Origin: Mycobacteroides chelonae
Lineage (GTDB): Bacteria; Actinomycetota; Actinomycetes; Mycobacteriales; Mycobacteriaceae
DNA length: 64,000 nt
Assembly: GCA_014204435.1 (NCBI GenBank)
Contig: JACHLF010000003.1
Span: 186,001-250,000 of the forward strand
Direction of reading: 5' to 3'
Shown: in pieces, positions 44,072 to 54,536 of the stretch
How positions within the stretch are numbered: position 1 is the stretch's first letter
How the letters are laid out: every line of letters begins with the position of its first letter
Notes under the pieces: generated by a model
What the model saw: only the letters and a program-made list of their open reading frames with translations
Told to the model about the DNA's origin: nothing
Databases searched by the model: none
Position numbers and translations under genes: made by a program

Positions 44072-44821
44072 GTGGTGAAAAACGTGAGCAGAGCACTGGC
44101 ATGTGGCATGTCCGCGGTCGCCGCTGCAGCGGGCATTCTTGGTGTTCCACCTTGGCTTTCGGTTGCCGATCCGGCCTCGGAATCACCTTCCAAGATTGTC
44201 GCTTTCCCGGGCATGTCGATTGTCCAGGGGGATAGTCGTTGCACACTCGGCTACGTCGACCCAGTATCGCGAATCGGTCTGACAGCTGGCCACTGCAACG
44301 CCGCCGGGTCGGTTACCGATCTGGGCGGAAACCCTGTCGGCGAGGTCATGTTGATGAGTCGTAACCTGCCGACCGGTGGCGCGATCGGCCCGGGAGATGT
44401 CGTGTCGGACTACGAGGGCATCACGTTCGCGCCCGGGGTGGTATTGAGCAGTAATTTGCCCAATGGCCTCGTCTTGCGGATGAGACAGAACGTGGGCCCG
44501 GAGCCAGGGCTGCCGGTGTGCCTGATGGGCTCGGTGTCCGGTGAAACCTGCGGCAAGGTCGACGTGATCAACAACGGTTGGTTCACCATGACAGATCTCG
44601 GTGGGCAACATGGTGATTCGGGCGGGCCCGTGTACACCATTACCCAGCCCGGGCAGGCCCTGCTGGTGGGCATTTATTCGTTGCGTTGGGGAGGCAAACC
44701 TGCTGCCATGTCGTGGTCGGCGATTTCGGCTCAGATGCAGTCGCAGTTGGTGGCGCAGATGCCCGCCGCCGGACCGGGTAACGGCGGCCCTGAGATACCC
44801 GCGGCCCCGGTGGATTCCTAG
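44072..44821 (+). CDS. secreted trypsin-like (S1) serine protease
   Basis: 249 aa from GTG 44072 (GTG 44075 is equally possible; a TTG at 44039 is less likely). N-terminal signal peptide about residues 1-32. Chymotrypsin-fold motifs: RIGLTAGHC with the active-site His, a possible Asp in VSDYEGITFA, and GGQHGDSGGPVYT with the nucleophile Ser. Paired cysteines (CTLGYVDPVSR...GHC and CLMGSVSGETC) suggest disulphides. Similar exported proteases are common in mycobacteria; the target is unknown. It abuts the convergent Pro-rich gene without a gap. Confidence 0.8.
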   Translation: MVKNVSRALACGMSAVAAAAGILGVPPWLSVADPASESPSKIVAFPGMSIVQGDSRCTLGYVDPVSRIGLTAGHCNAAGSVTDLGGNPVGEVMLMSRNLPTGGAIGPGDVVSDYEGITFAPGVVLSSNLPNGLVLRMRQNVGPEPGLPVCLMGSVSGETCGKVDVINNGWFTMTDLGGQHGDSGGPVYTITQPGQALLVGIYSLRWGGKPAAMSWSAISAQMQSQLVAQMPAAGPGNGGPEIPAAPVDS

Positions 44822-45505
44822 TTAGGCAGCAGGAGCTGGTGGTACCCCGGGCGGAGCGCCTTCGGGTGCCTCGGGTGGCGTCCAGTGCCACTGCTCGGGT
44901 GCCGGTCCCTGCGAGTCATCGCCGAGGCCGGGAATGCGGGTTCCGGGCGGCGGAGCGGTACCGGGCAGAGGCTGGTTGAGCGATTCCTTGGTACCGCGGC
45001 CAACGATGCCTCCGCGCCACTGACCGTCCTGTACCCCGCGGATGAGCCGTCCGAGGTATTCGCCGCCGGAAACATCAGCGTTCTCTTCGCCGGGGGCGAC
45101 CCCGTACACCTCACCCTTGCCGGGCTCGGCGGGCTTGAGATTCTGCGGCAAGAGGTACTGGTTGTTCAGCGCCCGTGTGTTGGGGGTGACGACCGGAGGC
45201 GTGGCACCCGGTGCGGCCGGCGCTGCCGGTGCCGGGTTCTGGCCGATCAGGTTCGGATTACCCACGATGGCAAGGTTGGTGGGGATGCCACCGGGCCCCT
45301 GTTCGGTACCGGACAGCGCCAGCGGGTTGCCGATCTGAGACGGCGGCGGCGGCTCCGGTGGTCCGGGAGGTGCCGGTGGAGCCACAGGCACGGGACCGGG
45401 TTCGGGATCTGCGGAGGCGGTCGCCGCGCAAGCAAGTAACGCACCCGCGGCCAGAGCCGCAGCCACCCCGATCTTCACGATGGACGGATGATCGGGGTTC
45501 CTCAT
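44822..45505 (-). CDS. Pro-rich exported protein of unknown function
   Basis: 227 aa. Signal peptide IGVAAALAAGALLACAATASA (about 12-32), then a Pro/Glu-rich stretch (PVAPPAPPGPPEPPPPSQ) and an N-P-N/APAAPAAPGA linker. The middle has GEVYGVAPGEENADVSGGEYLGRLIRGVQDGQWRGGIVGRG in two pieces. The end is again Pro-rich. No catalytic motif is visible. The composition suggests a cell-wall-spanning or surface protein. Faces the S1 protease tail-to-tail. Confidence 0.75.
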   Translation of the reverse strand: MRNPDHPSIVKIGVAAALAAGALLACAATASADPEPGPVPVAPPAPPGPPEPPPPSQIGNPLALSGTEQGPGGIPTNLAIVGNPNLIGQNPAPAAPAAPGATPPVVTPNTRALNNQYLLPQNLKPAEPGKGEVYGVAPGEENADVSGGEYLGRLIRGVQDGQWRGGIVGRGTKESLNQPLPGTAPPPGTRIPGLGDDSQGPAPEQWHWTPPEAPEGAPPGVPPAPAA

Positions 45506-45547
45506 GGCTGCGTCTCCTGTGTTCCTTAGCTGTTCGGGTGGTCTGAA

Positions 45548-46240
45548 CTAGACGGTCTTCGTGACGCCGTAGTAGGCGACGATGTCGTCATTGTCCTTCG
45601 ACGAGCTGGTCAGCACGGCGTACGAACGCAGGAACGACTGGCCGATGCAGCCATCGATCTTGATGTGCACGTCCTTGAGGGTGATGCGCACTTCGCTGCC
45701 CTTGTACTTCTTCTTGTCGACAGAGACGTTGATGACCTCACCGGGCTGCGGGTGCACCTCGATCTGGCCCTGGATGGGCATCGTCATACCCGGACCGAGA
45801 GACGGGACTCCCGCGGCGGTGATACCTGCGTTCAGCGAAGCCCCCAGGCCGATTGAACCGTTGAGCTTGACGGTGTTGAGGGAGATACCGCAGCCGATTT
45901 GGTAGCCGGCCTCGAGGGTGCCTCCGGACAGCTTGCTGCTACCTCCACCCTTGGCCGAGCCGGTAAACGTGCCTCCGACGAGGTATTCGCGAGACGAGGT
46001 AGCCGTGGTCAGCGGTGGAATGGGCAGCTGGGTCTCATCCTTGGCGGCCACGGTCAGTGTCCAGCCATCGGGAGTCTTGACGATGCCGGGTTCCTCGGAT
46101 CCGACGAGGCCGTTGTCCAGGGGTGCAGGCGCGTCGGCCGCGGGCTGCACGGGTGGCGGATCGTCAGGATCTGCCAGGGCGAGCGGTGCCGAGGCCGCGA
46201 GCGCGCACGCCGCAGTGAGGGTGACGAGACTCTTGAACAT
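45548..46240 (-). CDS. MspA-family outer-membrane porin, paralogue 1
   Basis: 230 aa from ATG 46240 (MFKSLVTLTAACALAASAPLALA signal peptide); a longer frame to 46300 is not supported. MspA features: TPDGWTLTVAAKDET, SREYLVGGTFTGSAKG, GGTLEAGYQIGCGI, and the C-terminal VHIKIDGCIGQSFLRSYAVLTSSS. MspA forms an octameric channel in the mycomembrane for small hydrophilic solutes. About 60 residues shared in order with the next gene identify a tandem duplication. The acidic/Pro linker after the signal peptide is longer than in M. smegmatis MspA. Confidence 0.9.
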   Translation of the reverse strand: MFKSLVTLTAACALAASAPLALADPDDPPPVQPAADAPAPLDNGLVGSEEPGIVKTPDGWTLTVAAKDETQLPIPPLTTATSSREYLVGGTFTGSAKGGGSSKLSGGTLEAGYQIGCGISLNTVKLNGSIGLGASLNAGITAAGVPSLGPGMTMPIQGQIEVHPQPGEVINVSVDKKKYKGSEVRITLKDVHIKIDGCIGQSFLRSYAVLTSSSKDNDDIVAYYGVTKTV

Positions 46241-46302
46241 GGGATTGAGGCCTCTCGAGGTCTGGAGCAGTGGGCTGGCTGTGGGTGTTTCGGTCATCAA
46301 CG

Positions 46303-47004
46303 TCAGACGGCCTTGGTGACACCCATGTACGTGACCACGTCATCGGTGTTCTCGGTGGAACTGGTGAAGGTCGCGTACGACCGGATGAAGGACTGACCCA
46401 CGCAGCCGTCGATCTTGATGCGGAAGCCGGTGATGGTGGTACGTGTGGTGGTGCCCTCAAAGGTCTTCTTGTTGACCGGGACGATGGTCACCGTGCCCGG
46501 CCTCAGACCGACCTTGATCTGGCCGACGACACTGACGCCGACGCTGGCACTTGCCGATGCAAGTCCTGTGTTGTTAAGGCCCGCGCCGATGCCGGGAGTG
46601 ATACCGGCTCCACCCATGAGCTCAACAGGCCCGCCGTTGATCCCGCAGCCGATTTGGTAGCCAGCCTCCAGGGTGCCACCGGCGAGCTTGGTCTTGCCCG
46701 ACCCCTTGACCCCGCCGATGAAAGTGCCGCCGACGAGGTATTCACGCGAGGACAGCGCGGTGGTCAGCGGTGCCACCGGGAGCAGACTTTCATCCTTGCC
46801 CGCCACGGCCAGGATCCAGCCGTCCGGGGTGGACAAGGTGCCGGGCTCTGCGGACGGCATGGCGCCGGCGTCGCCGGGAGGGGGCGGTGGTGCATCGGCC
46901 ACCGGCTGCACGGGGGTCGGATCGTCACCGGGTTCGGCCAGGGCGAGGGGCGCGGTTGCGGCGAGCGCGCAGACAGCAGTCAGAGTGACAAGACTTTTCA
47001 GCAT
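46303..47004 (-). CDS. MspA-family outer-membrane porin, paralogue 2
   Basis: 233 aa from ATG 47004 (MLKSLVTLTAVCALAATAPLALA). Same layout as paralogue 1: TPDGWILAVAGKDES, SREYLVGGTFIGGVKG, GGTLEAGYQIGCGI, and FRIKIDGCVGQSFIRSYATFT. The region between (MGGAGITPGIGAGLNNTGLA) is Gly-rich and diverged, so the constriction zone and loops probably differ between the two pores. It is the upstream gene of the pair; 62 bases separate the coding regions, so they may share one transcript. Confidence 0.9.
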   Translation of the reverse strand: MLKSLVTLTAVCALAATAPLALAEPGDDPTPVQPVADAPPPPPGDAGAMPSAEPGTLSTPDGWILAVAGKDESLLPVAPLTTALSSREYLVGGTFIGGVKGSGKTKLAGGTLEAGYQIGCGINGGPVELMGGAGITPGIGAGLNNTGLASASASVGVSVVGQIKVGLRPGTVTIVPVNKKTFEGTTTRTTITGFRIKIDGCVGQSFIRSYATFTSSTENTDDVVTYMGVTKAV

Positions 47005-47452
47005 GGTGCGGTGGCGCCTCTCATTGTTGGTGATGTCCATGACTTCTGTGGCGAAGCTGTCCCGACGAATGTTGGGGGTGCCGCATTGCTAAACGGTTAA
47101 TGGACGGACAACAGTTATCGCCCAATGTCTATCCATTTCCTACGTCGGTACACACCGTTACAACCGCGATGATGTGAAACGCGAAATGCCTTCTGCCTCG
47201 GCCATTGTGATGAAAACCACTAGTGTGGTTACCGTGCAGCCATGACCATCCGGGACTACCCGGTAGGGGTATCCAGCACACTTTTCAACGGCCAGGCGAA
47301 TTTCTTTTCGTATACCAGTTGTTCAACAACGGTTCAGGCTTGTGACAATTGCGCAACTCACTATCAGTTGGCGGTGCCGTCGTGATGCGACGTAGGAATG
47401 AATTGCAGGTACGGTCACGCCGAATAGCACCAGAGGACCTGGAGAGGAATCA
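47005..47452. other. 448-base non-coding interval between the porin pair and a secreted protein gene
   Basis: Divergent promoter region, more AT-rich than average near 47090-47160. It contains a short inverted repeat at 47215-47230 (listed separately), a CCGGGACTACCCGG-type repeat near 47251, and the GGAGAGG ribosome site of the next gene. No coding frame supported by motifs was found. Confidence 0.6.
47215..47230. promoter_or_regulatory. inverted repeat in the porin/secreted-protein intergenic region
   Basis: AACCAC-TAGT-GTGGTT, a perfect six-base inverted repeat with a four-base centre, about 210 bases from the porin start and 220 bases from the rightward gene. It could be a regulator site for either; no family can be named. 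Confidence 0.35.
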
Positions 47453-48007
47453 ATGAGGCCACTACATCTGTGTCGCAAGGCGGCCGCGCCGACGCTGGTC
47501 GCGATCGGCATGGGGTTGGCGGTTGTTCCTGCGGCGTATGCGGAGCCAGATCAGCCCGATCCCGCAGAGCAGCCGGCCGTGGCGCCTGGCCCCGCCATAG
47601 TGTCGGGAGCCGCTCCGACCAGTGACAATGCTACGCCGGCGGCCGTTGAGGCATGTGCGAAGTTCGCGACGGCTCTTGACTACGCGGCGACCAACTATTC
47701 GGACTTCGCCAACAACCTGGCCGGGATGGAAGGCAACTACAGCGACGTTTACGTGTCTGCTAGCAATGGCACGGGCCGGACCGCGCTGCGCGAGGCGGCG
47801 TCCTTCGCGAACGAGGCCGCGAACACCCCAGATCTGGACCCGGCGATCGCCGATCCGATGCGCTCATGGGCGACGAACGCCAACAAGTTGATGATCCTCA
47901 TGGGTGTGCGGGCCCCGGTCGACGGTGTGAACGGGAAGGCCAACGACCTGAACACCGACGCGCATAACGTCCAGATGGCCTGTGCGCAGGCAGGGACGCA
48001 CGCCTAG
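47453..48007 (+). CDS. secreted mycobacterial protein of unknown function
   Basis: 184 aa. Signal peptide to about residue 30 (MGLAVVPAAYAEPD), a Pro/Ala-rich linker (30-55), then an all-helical domain with CAKFATALDYAATNYSDFAN and a closing Cys near the C terminus (AHNVQMACAQ), suggesting one disulphide. I do not recognise a named family. GGAGAGG ribosome site; ATG at 47453. It lies immediately before ribE (29-base gap) and could read into it. Confidence 0.78.
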   Translation: MRPLHLCRKAAAPTLVAIGMGLAVVPAAYAEPDQPDPAEQPAVAPGPAIVSGAAPTSDNATPAAVEACAKFATALDYAATNYSDFANNLAGMEGNYSDVYVSASNGTGRTALREAASFANEAANTPDLDPAIADPMRSWATNANKLMILMGVRAPVDGVNGKANDLNTDAHNVQMACAQAGTHA

Positions 48008-48036
48008 TCCCAGGAAAGCGCCTTACGCTTGGCGGC

Positions 48037-48657
48037 ATGTTCACCGGAATTGTTGAGGAGCTTGGCGAGATCTTGGGCAGGGAAGATCTCGACGACGCTG
48101 CCCGTCTCACCGTGCTCGGACCCCTGGTTGTCGAGGATGCGAAACATGGCGATTCGATCGCCGTCAACGGTGTCTGCCTGACGGTGGTCGAGGTGCGGCC
48201 CGGCGGGGTCTTCACCACGGATGTGATGGGGGAGACGCTGTCGCGGTCCAGCCTGGACAAGATCGTGACGGGGGCCAAGGTCAACCTGGAACGGGCAGCC
48301 GCGGTCAACAGCCGGTTGGGTGGACACATCGTGCAGGGACACGTCGACGGCACCGGCCAGGTACTGATTCGGACGCCTTCAGAGAATTGGGAGGTCGTGC
48401 GCGTTTCCCTGCCTCCGGCCGTGGCCAGGTATGTCGTCGAAAAGGGTTCGATCACGGTGGACGGGGTGTCGCTGACGGTGTCGGGACTGGGGCCGGACTG
48501 GTTCGAGGTCTCGCTGATCCCCACGACGTTGGGCCTGACCACACTGGGCACGGCGACCGTCGGTACGACGGTGAATCTCGAGGTGGACGTCATCGCCAAA
48601 TATGTCGAACGGCTGCTCGAACACCGGTCCCAGGTGGGCTCCAGGTCCGCTGAGTGA
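48037..48657 (+). CDS. ribE: riboflavin synthase alpha chain
   Basis: Dismutates two 6,7-dimethyl-8-ribityllumazine molecules to riboflavin. 206 aa with two tandem lumazine-binding barrels: the first opens with MFTGIVEELGEI and the second with VQGHVDGTGQV. SITVDGVSLTV and DSIAVNGVCLTV are the paired barrel signatures. Called ribC in M. tuberculosis. The upstream gap is too short for an FMN riboswitch. Confidence 0.95.
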   Translation: MFTGIVEELGEILGREDLDDAARLTVLGPLVVEDAKHGDSIAVNGVCLTVVEVRPGGVFTTDVMGETLSRSSLDKIVTGAKVNLERAAAVNSRLGGHIVQGHVDGTGQVLIRTPSENWEVVRVSLPPAVARYVVEKGSITVDGVSLTVSGLGPDWFEVSLIPTTLGLTTLGTATVGTTVNLEVDVIAKYVERLLEHRSQVGSRSAE

Positions 48658-48664
48658 ACAGCGC

Positions 48665-48677
48665 TCGAATCATTCGA
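48665..48677. promoter_or_regulatory. palindrome between ribE and ribBA
   Basis: TCGAAT-C-ATTCGA, a perfect six-base inverted repeat with a one-base centre, eight bases after the ribE stop and 55 bases before ribBA. It could be an operator or form a small hairpin. No known regulator motif was matched. Confidence 0.35.
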
Positions 48678-48731
48678 TTCCCAGTGGTTCATACTTAGAG
48701 TGCCCACACGCCCCTAACGAGAGTGGTCCCC

Positions 48732-50925
<2,194 letters not shown>

Positions 50926-50971
50926 TCCTCCTACCGCGGAAATCACCGCAGCAGGAACGTAGTGTCTGCCT

Positions 50972-51730
50972 ATGTCTGGATACAGCCTCGGTCTCGATTC
51001 GCCTGCCGCTCACGAGTTCCTAGCCAGGCAGTTCGCGATAATGGATGTCGTCTTAGACTGGAACAAAGCGATGAGGCTTCCGCCTGAGAGCGGCAGTGAG
51101 CTCGACTCGCTCAATCGGCTGGAAACAGATGTTCCCGTAACCCTGGTGGAATCCGTCATGTGGGCGATCACTTCGGCCTATGAGGCCGTGAAGTACCTCC
51201 GCACGTTACAAACAGTCATAGAGGAGGGCCGGGGGATCAGCGAGCCAGTGACAAGATCGGTGATCCGCACCGCTTTGCTTGGCGGTGCGCGAGCGGCGTT
51301 CGTCTTGGCGCCGACTTCCAGAGCTAAGCGTGAGGAAAACGCCCGGATCGTCTTGGGGCAAGAGGCGAAAAGTAAAGCGCGGCTGGTTAAGCGGGCTCGG
51401 AATTTCGTCGCCCTGCAGGGGTATGTTCCCTCGGAATCGACGGTCGAGAATGCGGTTCGGGCGATGAACCGTCTAAACGCTCTAGGCGAGGGCCAGATTC
51501 TGGAGCGGGTCGCAGAGACCTTTGGAACCGCAGTGCAGGAACGACACCCGGAAGCAGACAAGGCAGTTCTCACTGAGTCTGTGATTCAGGTCTGGAATAC
51601 GTACAGCGGCGCTGCGCACGCTTATTTTTGGCCGCAGCAGGTGCCGGGCGATCTGGTAACTGACCTGGGAATGGTAATGCCCATCGTCCAACTCGGATTT
51701 GACGTCACGCGTTCTGGTACGCGCGCGTAG
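50972..51730 (+). CDS. orphan helical protein, possibly acquired
   Basis: 252 aa, predicted soluble and largely alpha-helical, with no signal peptide. There is a W-N-x-YSGAAHAYFW motif near residue 210; a similar 'SG-x-AH' motif recurs in uncharacterised actinobacterial proteins I have seen, but I cannot name a family. Its DNA is less GC-rich with more A-ending codons (TTAGAC, AAAGCG, GGGATC) than the rib genes next to it, so it may be a recent arrival. It breaks the order seen in M. tuberculosis between ribH-PH and uvrC. Confidence 0.75.
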   Translation: MSGYSLGLDSPAAHEFLARQFAIMDVVLDWNKAMRLPPESGSELDSLNRLETDVPVTLVESVMWAITSAYEAVKYLRTLQTVIEEGRGISEPVTRSVIRTALLGGARAAFVLAPTSRAKREENARIVLGQEAKSKARLVKRARNFVALQGYVPSESTVENAVRAMNRLNALGEGQILERVAETFGTAVQERHPEADKAVLTESVIQVWNTYSGAAHAYFWPQQVPGDLVTDLGMVMPIVQLGFDVTRSGTRA

Positions 51731-51799
51731 GTAAATCGTCAGAATCTCCCATCTGACGGCGTCGGGCTTACTTAATGCTAGACGCTCGGGAATGGCTAC

Positions 51800-51922
51800 A
51801 TGGCTGATCTCGTTACTCAGGCAGGGCGCTGGTGTGCGAAATGCCGCACACGCTCTCCGCCTGTCGAATTCACCACCCCGACAGGCAGAACCTATTGGTC
51901 TACCGCGCCCCCGAGTGAGTAG
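51800..51922 (+). CDS. 40-codon Cys-containing small ORF (tentative)
   Basis: ATG at 51800 to TAG 51920-51922 encodes MADLVTQAGRWCAKCRTRSP and then a 20-residue Thr/Pro-rich tail. The single C-x-x-C in a basic context is reminiscent of half a zinc ribbon. The stop abuts the stop of the convergent gamma-glutamyltransferase gene. Ribosome site is weak (CGGGAA). It may instead be the 5' stub of a broken gene. Confidence 0.3.
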   Translation: MADLVTQAGRWCAKCRTRSPPVEFTTPTGRTYWSTAPPSE

Positions 51923-53866
51923 CTAGCCCGCGTCGCCCATGACGAGACCCTCGCGGCGCGGGTCCGCGCCGCCTATCCACCCGGGCCCGCGCCGCACCAG
52001 GGCCGATAGTCCGCTGGACTGGTCTGCGACATCGACAGTGTGCCCACGCTGACGCAGCCCCTGGATGAGGGGATCGTCGGTGCCGTTGTTGCGCGTATCG
52101 ATGTTCGGGTGCTCGCCGCCCACATTGGTCTTGGCGGAATTGTTGGCACCGAAATCGACCATGGAGACGGCCTGCTGTGGATCCAGCCCCCAATCCAGAA
52201 TGCCAACAAGTGCTTTCACCACGAACTGAATGATCACCGAGCCGCCGGGCGAACCGAGCGCGAGCAGTAGTGCACCACGCTTGCCCGATGCGGTCCTTTC
52301 AAAGACCAGGGTGGGAGCCATGGAGCTGCGCGGCCGTTTGCCTGGTTGCAACCGGTTCGCGATAGGAAGGCCGTCCTTGCCCACCGGTTGGGCCGCGAAA
52401 TCCGTGAGCTGGTTGTTGAGCATGAAGCCGTCGACCATGTGGAAGGAGCCGAACGCGGATTCCACCGTGGTGGTGAGCGATGCCGCGTTCCCGCGGGCGT
52501 CCACCACGGTCACCTGGCTGGTGCCGTGTTCGGGAGTGGAGACCGCCGCCGAGGCCGGAACGTTGAACTCGCCGGGCTTGGCGATGCCCATGGTCTTCTC
52601 GCTCGAGATCAATCTCGCACGCTCGGTCAGATACGTTGGGTTGAGCAGTGTGGTGGGCGAATTGCCAGGCAGCGCAACAAAGTCGGTATCGGCGACATAT
52701 TTGTCACGGTCGGCGTAGGCCAGCCGCTCGGCCTCCGCGATGTAGTGCACCCCGTCGACGGTCGGCTTGCCGCCGTCCAGATCGACGTCCGTGGGCCGGT
52801 AGGAGGCCATCGGCAGGTTCTGCAGTATGCCCAGGGTGGCGGCGACGGCGATGCCGCCGGACGAAGGAGCCGGCATGCCACAGATCTCGTGGTCGCGGTA
52901 GGTGGTGCAGAGAGACTCACGCCGCTTGGCGGTGTAGTCGGATAGATCGGCGGTCGTCATCAGGCTCGGGGTGCGCCCCGCTGAGGTGTCCGTCGCCGCG
53001 GCGACGATGTTTTGCGCGATAGCACCACGGTAGAAGGCATCGGGTCCATCGGTCGCGATGGCGCCCAACGTTTTCGCGTAGGCGGGGTTGGTGAGCTTCG
53101 TCCCTGCCGGTCTCGCTGACCCGTCGGGATTGAGAAAGTAGGTACCGGCCTCCTGGTCGACGGCAAGGCCGGCCGCCGAGTCGGCGATGGCGGCGGCAAG
53201 GCGGGGGCTGATCTCGAAACCATCGTCGGCCAATTGGACTGCCGGAGTGAATAAATCGTGCCACGGCCGGGCGCCGTGTGCGGTGTGCGCGTCGTGGAGC
53301 ATGCGCAGGATTCCCGGCACCCCGATCGAACGCCCCGATGACCGCGTGTCGGGCGCGGGCTCGACCGGGTGGGCATCGTCGATCCAGCGCAGATAGTTTT
53401 CGGTGGCTGCGGCGGGCGCCACCTCGCGGCCGTCGTACGCCTCGACAGCACCCGTCGCGGCGTCGAAATAGACCAGAAAGCCACCGCCGCCGATCCCGGA
53501 AGACTGCGGTTCAACGAGTCCGAGCACTGCCTGCGCGGTAATCAATGCGTCCGTTGCCGATCCTCCGTCGCGAAGCACCCGGCAGGCGGCCTGAGTGGAC
53601 AGTGGGTTGGCGGTCGCTACGGCGTAGCTCGCGGTGCGGACCGCCGACATGCCCTTGCGATATCCGGTGGCGACCTCAGGGTTGGCGGAGATGTTGCGTT
53701 CTGTAGTAGCGCCTGCCATAGCGGTTTTCGCGATCGGCGTGCCATTGGTGACGATGCCGCACGGCTCGGACGTGGCGCCGGGCCACTGTGTGTGGTCGGT
53801 CGAGCAGCCCGCGATGACGAGGACGGGGATGCAGAGAAGGGCTAGCGCTCTGGGCAGAGTCCTCAC
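51923..53866 (-). CDS. ggt: gamma-glutamyltransferase, lipoprotein
   Basis: 647 aa. N-terminal lipoprotein signal with lipobox VIAGC (Cys21), so it is anchored outside the cytoplasmic membrane. Ntn-hydrolase core: GGSATDALITAQAVLGLVEP, SSGIGGGGFLVYFDA, GMPAPSSGGIAVAATLGILQ. The autocleavage/nucleophile Thr is about residue 449 in STPEHGTSQVTVVDARGNAA. C-terminal small-subunit signature GSPGGSVIIQFVVKALVGILDW is present. It transfers or hydrolyses gamma-glutamyl groups of glutathione-like peptides. GTG start. Confidence 0.93.
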   Translation of the reverse strand: MRTLPRALALLCIPVLVIAGCSTDHTQWPGATSEPCGIVTNGTPIAKTAMAGATTERNISANPEVATGYRKGMSAVRTASYAVATANPLSTQAACRVLRDGGSATDALITAQAVLGLVEPQSSGIGGGGFLVYFDAATGAVEAYDGREVAPAAATENYLRWIDDAHPVEPAPDTRSSGRSIGVPGILRMLHDAHTAHGARPWHDLFTPAVQLADDGFEISPRLAAAIADSAAGLAVDQEAGTYFLNPDGSARPAGTKLTNPAYAKTLGAIATDGPDAFYRGAIAQNIVAAATDTSAGRTPSLMTTADLSDYTAKRRESLCTTYRDHEICGMPAPSSGGIAVAATLGILQNLPMASYRPTDVDLDGGKPTVDGVHYIAEAERLAYADRDKYVADTDFVALPGNSPTTLLNPTYLTERARLISSEKTMGIAKPGEFNVPASAAVSTPEHGTSQVTVVDARGNAASLTTTVESAFGSFHMVDGFMLNNQLTDFAAQPVGKDGLPIANRLQPGKRPRSSMAPTLVFERTASGKRGALLLALGSPGGSVIIQFVVKALVGILDWGLDPQQAVSMVDFGANNSAKTNVGGEHPNIDTRNNGTDDPLIQGLRQRGHTVDVADQSSGLSALVRRGPGWIGGADPRREGLVMGDAG

Positions 53867-53885
53867 AGTTCCATCACGTTAGCGG

Positions 53886-54518
53886 CTAGGAGAGGGTGTC
53901 CACCGGGTGGTAGGAGAAACCGATCTCGACAGGCGTGTCGGCCAGCTCGGGGCTGCGCGCGGACAGCGCGACGTTGCCGTCGGGATCGATCGTGACGTTC
54001 AACGGGATATCGGCGCCCTTGACCGTGGTCACTGTCGGCGATGCGAACATGCCGATCAAAAGCGTCGGCTGCTCGGTGCCCGAGGCATCGGACTTGATGA
54101 GCAGCGTGGTGCCGTGGCGTACCCAGTGCGTACCGGCGGGAAGCCCGAGGTGCAGGTTGTAGTCGAACGAATCCGACGAGTTCTTCTTCACGATGGTGAA
54201 GTACTCGCCGCCGTCGACCAGGGGTGTCACCGTGAAGTCGGTGTCCGCGGATTGGTAGGTCGCCTCGCCGTAGGGTCCCCACTGCGCCGGCATCAGGGGA
54301 GCTTCAGAAGGCAGATGGATCGTCAACAGTTCACCGGGTTTTCCCGTTCTGACGCGGATGCCCTCCTGCGCGAAGACGGGAAGGATCGCTGTTCGGGCGG
54401 TTTCGGCCTGTGGCGTGGGTGCGGGTGTGTCGGGGTCGGCAGAACCGATCGCGGGCGACACCGCGATTGCGCTCATCGACACCAACGCGATCGCCAGGGA
54501 ACTAACGCTGAACTTCAT
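53886..54518 (-). CDS. secreted protein of unknown function
   Basis: 210 aa. Signal peptide to about residue 27 (MSAIAVSPAIGSADPD). The mature part looks all-beta: LLTIHLPSEAPLMPAQWGPYGEATYQ, GGEYFTIVKKNSSDSFDYNL and a C-terminal strand pair FSYHPVDTLS. There are no cysteines in the mature region and no catalytic motif. Begins 17 bases downstream of the next minus-strand gene's stop and precedes ggt by 19 bases, so three genes may form one unit. Not recognised. Confidence 0.75.
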   Translation of the reverse strand: MKFSVSSLAIALVSMSAIAVSPAIGSADPDTPAPTPQAETARTAILPVFAQEGIRVRTGKPGELLTIHLPSEAPLMPAQWGPYGEATYQSADTDFTVTPLVDGGEYFTIVKKNSSDSFDYNLHLGLPAGTHWVRHGTTLLIKSDASGTEQPTLLIGMFASPTVTTVKGADIPLNVTIDPDGNVALSARSPELADTPVEIGFSYHPVDTLS

Positions 54519-54536
54519 TCAATTCGTCCTTCTGTC

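Noticed and set aside
48008..48036. FMN riboswitch upstream of the riboflavin genes
   Set aside because: The gaps before ribE (29 bases), ribBA (74) and ribG (1) are too short, and no conserved RFN helix was seen.
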